From NCBI GenBank assembly GCA_964580995.1, contig CAZOMV010000059.1, positions 1 through 35,291 on the forward strand: a stretch of 35,291 bases of DNA. The letters run 5' to 3'. This stretch comes from JAKJEP01 sp964580995 (lineage in GTDB: Bacteria > Planctomycetota > Phycisphaerae > Sedimentisphaerales > SM23-30). Below, piece after piece: positions 32,909 through 35,291 of the stretch (its first letter is position 1; every line of letters begins with the position of its first letter). Both the position numbers and the translations under genes were made by a program. Below the pieces are notes generated by a model. That model saw nothing but the letters and a program-made list of their open reading frames with translations, searched no databases and was not told where the DNA came from.

Positions 32909-33442
32909 TTAAGGGGACACTTTTACGTCAGAGGCCGTCAGTACCCGCAGCCGCGCCAGGGCCTTGGAACAAATCGCGCGCAAATGCTGCGGTTTTTTAC
33001 CCAGCCGGCCAGCCATTTCTTCGTAGGATTCCTGCTCGATGTACCGCAGCACCAGGACTTCGCGGGCCAAAGGATTCAATTTGGCGGCGGCATCGAGAAC
33101 CTGCTCTATCTCTTCGCCCCGGACCATATCGTCCAGGACGGCCGGCTGATGTTCCGCCGACAGGAACTGTTCATCGAGGGGGACAAAGGCTTTCTTTTGG
33201 TTTCTGCGCCACTCGAAGGCCAGGTTCACCGCCGACCGCCAGGCATACGCCATCGGATCGTCCGCCTTCTCTAAACCCTTGGAATTACAGAGCCTTACGA
33301 ACAGTTCCTGGAACAGGTCGCCGGTCGCCTGCTGAGAGCCGCTCAGCCGGCTGAGCAGGCGGTGCAGCCGCTGGCCGGCTGAATCCAGCAGTTCCAAAAC
33401 CTTTTGTCCGCGATCTTCCAAAACAATCCTCGCTGGTACCAT
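32909..33442 (-). CDS. ECF-type RNA polymerase sigma factor
   Basis: This 177-residue sigma factor has region 2 (D-L-F-Q-E-L-F-V-R-L, then A-W-R-S-A-V-N-L-A-F-E-W-R-R) and region 4 (L-N-P-L-A-R-E-V-L-V-L-R-Y, then Y-E-E-M-A-G-R-L-G-K-K-P-Q-H-L-R). It belongs to the planctomycete-type ECF proteins. The ATG at 33442 starts close to the first helix; an in-frame GTG nine codons earlier is possible. The next gene encodes a membrane protein and is almost contiguous, so the pair likely forms a signalling unit. Its own promoter is not certain, although TATAAT stands at about 33473-33478 on the minus strand. Confidence 0.88.
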   Translation of the reverse strand: MVPARIVLEDRGQKVLELLDSAGQRLHRLLSRLSGSQQATGDLFQELFVRLCNSKGLEKADDPMAYAWRSAVNLAFEWRRNQKKAFVPLDEQFLSAEHQPAVLDDMVRGEEIEQVLDAAAKLNPLAREVLVLRYIEQESYEEMAGRLGKKPQHLRAICSKALARLRVLTASDVKVSP

Positions 33443-33532
33443 TGCGAATCGAATTACCTTTGGCCTCACTATTATAGATGAAATAGTGGCCTGCGCGCAC
33501 CTGAAAATAATTTAAAACTAAGGTTTTGCAAA

Positions 33533-33748
33533 ATGGAAGTTCAGCCAATCAGCCTGTGGATGGGGAAAAAACCGACCCTGCGGACGTACGAGAGGATCGG
33601 CTGGTACTTGAGCGGCATGACCAGTGAGGAGGAATTGCTGGCCCATATCTTCAACGGGAAATGTTGTGAACAAAAATGCATAATGGCACGTAAAGCAAAA
33701 GTGGATCCGATTTTAAGTTCAACTGGAAAAATAGTATTGACTTTTTAG
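33533..33748 (+). CDS. Small hypothetical protein
   Basis: A 71-residue open frame with an ATG and AAGG nine bases upstream. The first half (T-L-R-T-Y-E-R-I-G-W-Y-L-S-G-M-T-S-E-E-E) looks like a real helical protein. The second half (C-C-E-Q-K-C and a basic stretch) looks less so. No family is recognised. It may be the leftover of a longer gene. Confidence 0.4.
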   Translation: MEVQPISLWMGKKPTLRTYERIGWYLSGMTSEEELLAHIFNGKCCEQKCIMARKAKVDPILSSTGKIVLTF

Positions 33749-33771
33749 AAATAGCGGATACGGTAATATAT

Positions 33772-34062
33772 ATGTGTCTTCGAATGCCAATATTAGTGTT
33801 GTTTTTTGTCCTGGCTTCGATGAATTCTGCGCATGCAGGACATGAAATATTTGAATCCCAGGGGGAAAGCCATGATCCCGTTTTCTCGCGTTTTTTCTTA
33901 ACGGATGCAGCACAACAAAAAATAAAATATCCAGGTGTATCTTTTTTGTTTTATAACCAGACCGGCATCACCCAAAATCCCTTTTTAGGAAATCCTCCCC
34001 TGGCTATTTCTGATCCAGCCGGTTCTTCCCCTGTAGCACTTCATCAGCTTCTGGCTATTTGA
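33772..34062 (+). CDS. Small hypothetical exported protein
   Basis: A 96-residue frame beginning with a possible signal peptide (M-P-I-L-V-L-F-F-V-L-A-S-M-N-S-A-H-A, cut before G-H-E). No domain is recognised and no clear ribosome binding site is seen. It ends in TTGA, which could overlap a second 60-codon frame (34059-34241) containing G-F-Y-A-I-E-A-F-H-N-G-K-K-V. The two may be one broken gene. Confidence 0.35.
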   Translation: MCLRMPILVLFFVLASMNSAHAGHEIFESQGESHDPVFSRFFLTDAAQQKIKYPGVSFLFYNQTGITQNPFLGNPPLAISDPAGSSPVALHQLLAI

Positions 34063-34292
34063 AATCTTTACCTTGCTTTTCCTGTTTTAGGAATCCTGAA
34101 TACGCGATCCACCGTGTGGAATTGCGTTCAAAATATTATAACGGTTTCGGATTCTATGCGATAGAAGCATTTCATAATGGGAAAAAGGTGAAACACAGGG
34201 TAAGGAATAAAATAATGGTATTTTCCAATGGGCCGGACTGAGGGGTACTCATTCCATGACGAAGATTTAAATTCACCTTAGGAGGTGCAAGG

Positions 34293-35057
34293 ATGCAAAA
34301 GACCGGTGTTAAAAGGCAAAATAGCTCTTGTGCAATTCCGGAGCAAATAGGTGATTTGTTGCCAGGTCCGGTGCGCCCCCATGAATTTCGTCCGGAAGAA
34401 TATTTTAATAAAATGCTCGATACCCACCCTTCCAACCATGTCTATTCCCTTCACCAGGGTAAGTTGAGTCCCGGAAAAAAACTTGCCCGGCGAGCTTCCT
34501 TTATTAAAAGGTTCTATTCCGCACCCATGGAGAGCCTGTTGGATATTGGCTGTGCCCAGGGTTATTTTGCCCTGGATGCGGCCCAGCGATTTCCGCGGGC
34601 CCGGACGCTCGGGGTGGATGTGGATGACAAATATATCCAGGTAAACCGGCAAATCAGTGAATATCTCGGATTGCCCAATGCCCAATTCGTGCTATGCCAT
34701 CTCCATGAACTCAGTGAGCAACTGGATCGCTACGGGGGACCATTCCAAACCGTTCTTTTTGTCAATACCTACCATTATGCGTATTTTGGAAGCCGGAAAG
34801 ATTCTTTTGCCTATCGGGATCATGACCAGATATTCCGGTTACTTCGGAAGGTTGCCTGCGAACAAATTATTTTCTCATCGCCCCTGGAAATCCATGATTG
34901 CCCGCGTTTCATCCAGGAAATCGCGCCGGGCGCCGACTACCATGAGGAAACGATTCTTAGGGCAGCCCGGAACTATTTCCAGATTGAGAAAATAGGGCAT
35001 TTGGCCAAACGCCCCGCCTATGTGTTCCGGGTGCCGCCGCGCTCCGAACGAGTTTGA
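34293..35057 (+). CDS. SAM-dependent methyltransferase, class I
   Basis: This 254-residue cytoplasmic protein has the AdoMet-binding motif L-L-D-I-G-C-A-Q-G-Y-F (82-92). An acidic loop at the end of strand 2 (G-V-D-V-D-D, 107-112) binds the ribose, and N-T-Y-H-Y-A-Y-F-G falls in the motif IV region. The substrate is unknown. Short linking pieces such as H-P-S-N-H-V-Y-S recall methyltransferases in glycan or capsule clusters, but this is weak. TAGGAGG stands seven bases before the ATG. A copy of the 88-bp repeat begins 32 bases after its stop. Confidence 0.88.
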   Translation: MQKTGVKRQNSSCAIPEQIGDLLPGPVRPHEFRPEEYFNKMLDTHPSNHVYSLHQGKLSPGKKLARRASFIKRFYSAPMESLLDIGCAQGYFALDAAQRFPRARTLGVDVDDKYIQVNRQISEYLGLPNAQFVLCHLHELSEQLDRYGGPFQTVLFVNTYHYAYFGSRKDSFAYRDHDQIFRLLRKVACEQIIFSSPLEIHDCPRFIQEIAPGADYHEETILRAARNYFQIEKIGHLAKRPAYVFRVPPRSERV

Positions 35058-35089
35058 GGTCGGAATATTCATAAAAACACATAAAATAG

Positions 35090-35177
35090 ACGGAACCGCC
35101 AAAAGTCGATATTGACATCCAAAAACGGCTTTGGCTCCCCAATAACAAGGGATCGAAGAGCTTTTGACGCTGGCGTC
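35090..35177 (+). repeat. 88-bp dispersed repeat, copy C
   Basis: Plus-strand copy downstream of the methyltransferase gene, in the same relative orientation as the other two copies. It contains GTCGATATTGAC and ends with GACGCTGGCGTC. The remaining bases to 35246 show no gene. Confidence 0.9.
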
Positions 35178-35246
35178 AAAATAAGGGTGTAGGAGACACG
35201 CGGTCTGCCCGCAATGGAATTATACCATAATGCCGCACCAAAAAAA

Positions 35247-35291
35247 ATGAAATGGTATTCATTTACATGTCCTCATTGTGCCACGGCTGTG
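35247..35291 (+). CDS. Possible start of a zinc-ribbon-like protein (cut by window end)
   Basis: The last 15 codons read M-K-W-Y-S-F-T-C-P-H-C-A-T-A-V, an N-terminal C-x2-C knuckle. No clear ribosome binding site is seen, only an A-rich stretch. The rest lies beyond the window, so this is only a suggestion. Confidence 0.35.
   Translation, partial: MKWYSFTCPHCATAV

Noticed and set aside
32097..32912. 271-codon plus-strand frame
   Set aside because: It is antisense to the sigma-associated membrane protein and full of His/Arg/Pro.
7112..35177. Repeats as a CRISPR array
   Set aside because: The copies are thousands of bases apart, and no spacer-repeat series or cas gene is present.

Overview
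The window most likely comes from a planctomycete of the class Phycisphaerae. This is inferred from the combination of secreted LamG proteins, a C-terminal dockerin-like EF-hand module (C-G-D-W-G-Y...D-x-N-x-N-C-Y-V-D-L-A-D-F), a PEP-CTERM sorting tail, a pseudopilin ending in an F-D-G-H-V motif, several uroporphyrinogen-decarboxylase (URO-D)-like proteins beside sugar genes, and an ECF sigma factor paired with a large membrane protein. No rRNA or other species-level marker is present.

Layout. (1) 1-2290: the possible 3' end of an unknown gene, tRNA-Ser(GGA), an NAD(P)-dependent extended SDR and a universal stress protein. (2) 2359-6957: a small Cys-rich ORF, a URO-D-like protein, a sodium:solute symporter and a convergent FGGY sugar kinase, which look like a sugar uptake and activation module. 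(3) 7240-17817: five secreted-protein genes, all on the minus strand. They are a glycosidase-like/LamG/dockerin-like protein, a 1545-residue mosaic with two copies of the same glycosidase-like module around a beta-propeller, a DUF2961 (GH172-type) enzyme, and two LamG paralogues with different C-terminal tails. (4) 17950-28565: a divergent sugar regulon. A pseudopilin, a ceramidase-like hydrolase and a fucose-isomerase-like enzyme run leftward. A LacI-type regulator, two URO-D-like proteins, an MFS sugar porter and an FGGY kinase run rightward. The 709-base space between holds two strong promoters, each with a matching palindrome at about +1, and a third related palindrome between them. (5) 28686-35291: a Crp-type regulator and formate-tetrahydrofolate ligase around a perfect TGTGA-N6-TCACA site, an ECF sigma factor with a membrane partner, small unknown ORFs, a SAM methyltransferase and the start of another gene.

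How the parts fit together (inference). The secreted enzymes probably release sugars from a complex polysaccharide. The porter or symporter imports a product, and the isomerase and kinases feed it into central metabolism under LacI-type control. The URO-D-like proteins carry either H-x-C (metal-binding, MtaA/CmuA-like) or H-x-D motifs. A role in moving one-carbon groups from methylated sugars is possible but unproven, and no corrinoid protein is visible.

The less expected structures are an 88-bp repeat in three copies, each in the same orientation just downstream of a gene; the three-operator layout; the domain mosaic with a leftover LamG linker; and LamG paralogues that share a nearly identical 173-bp core but differ in their tails.
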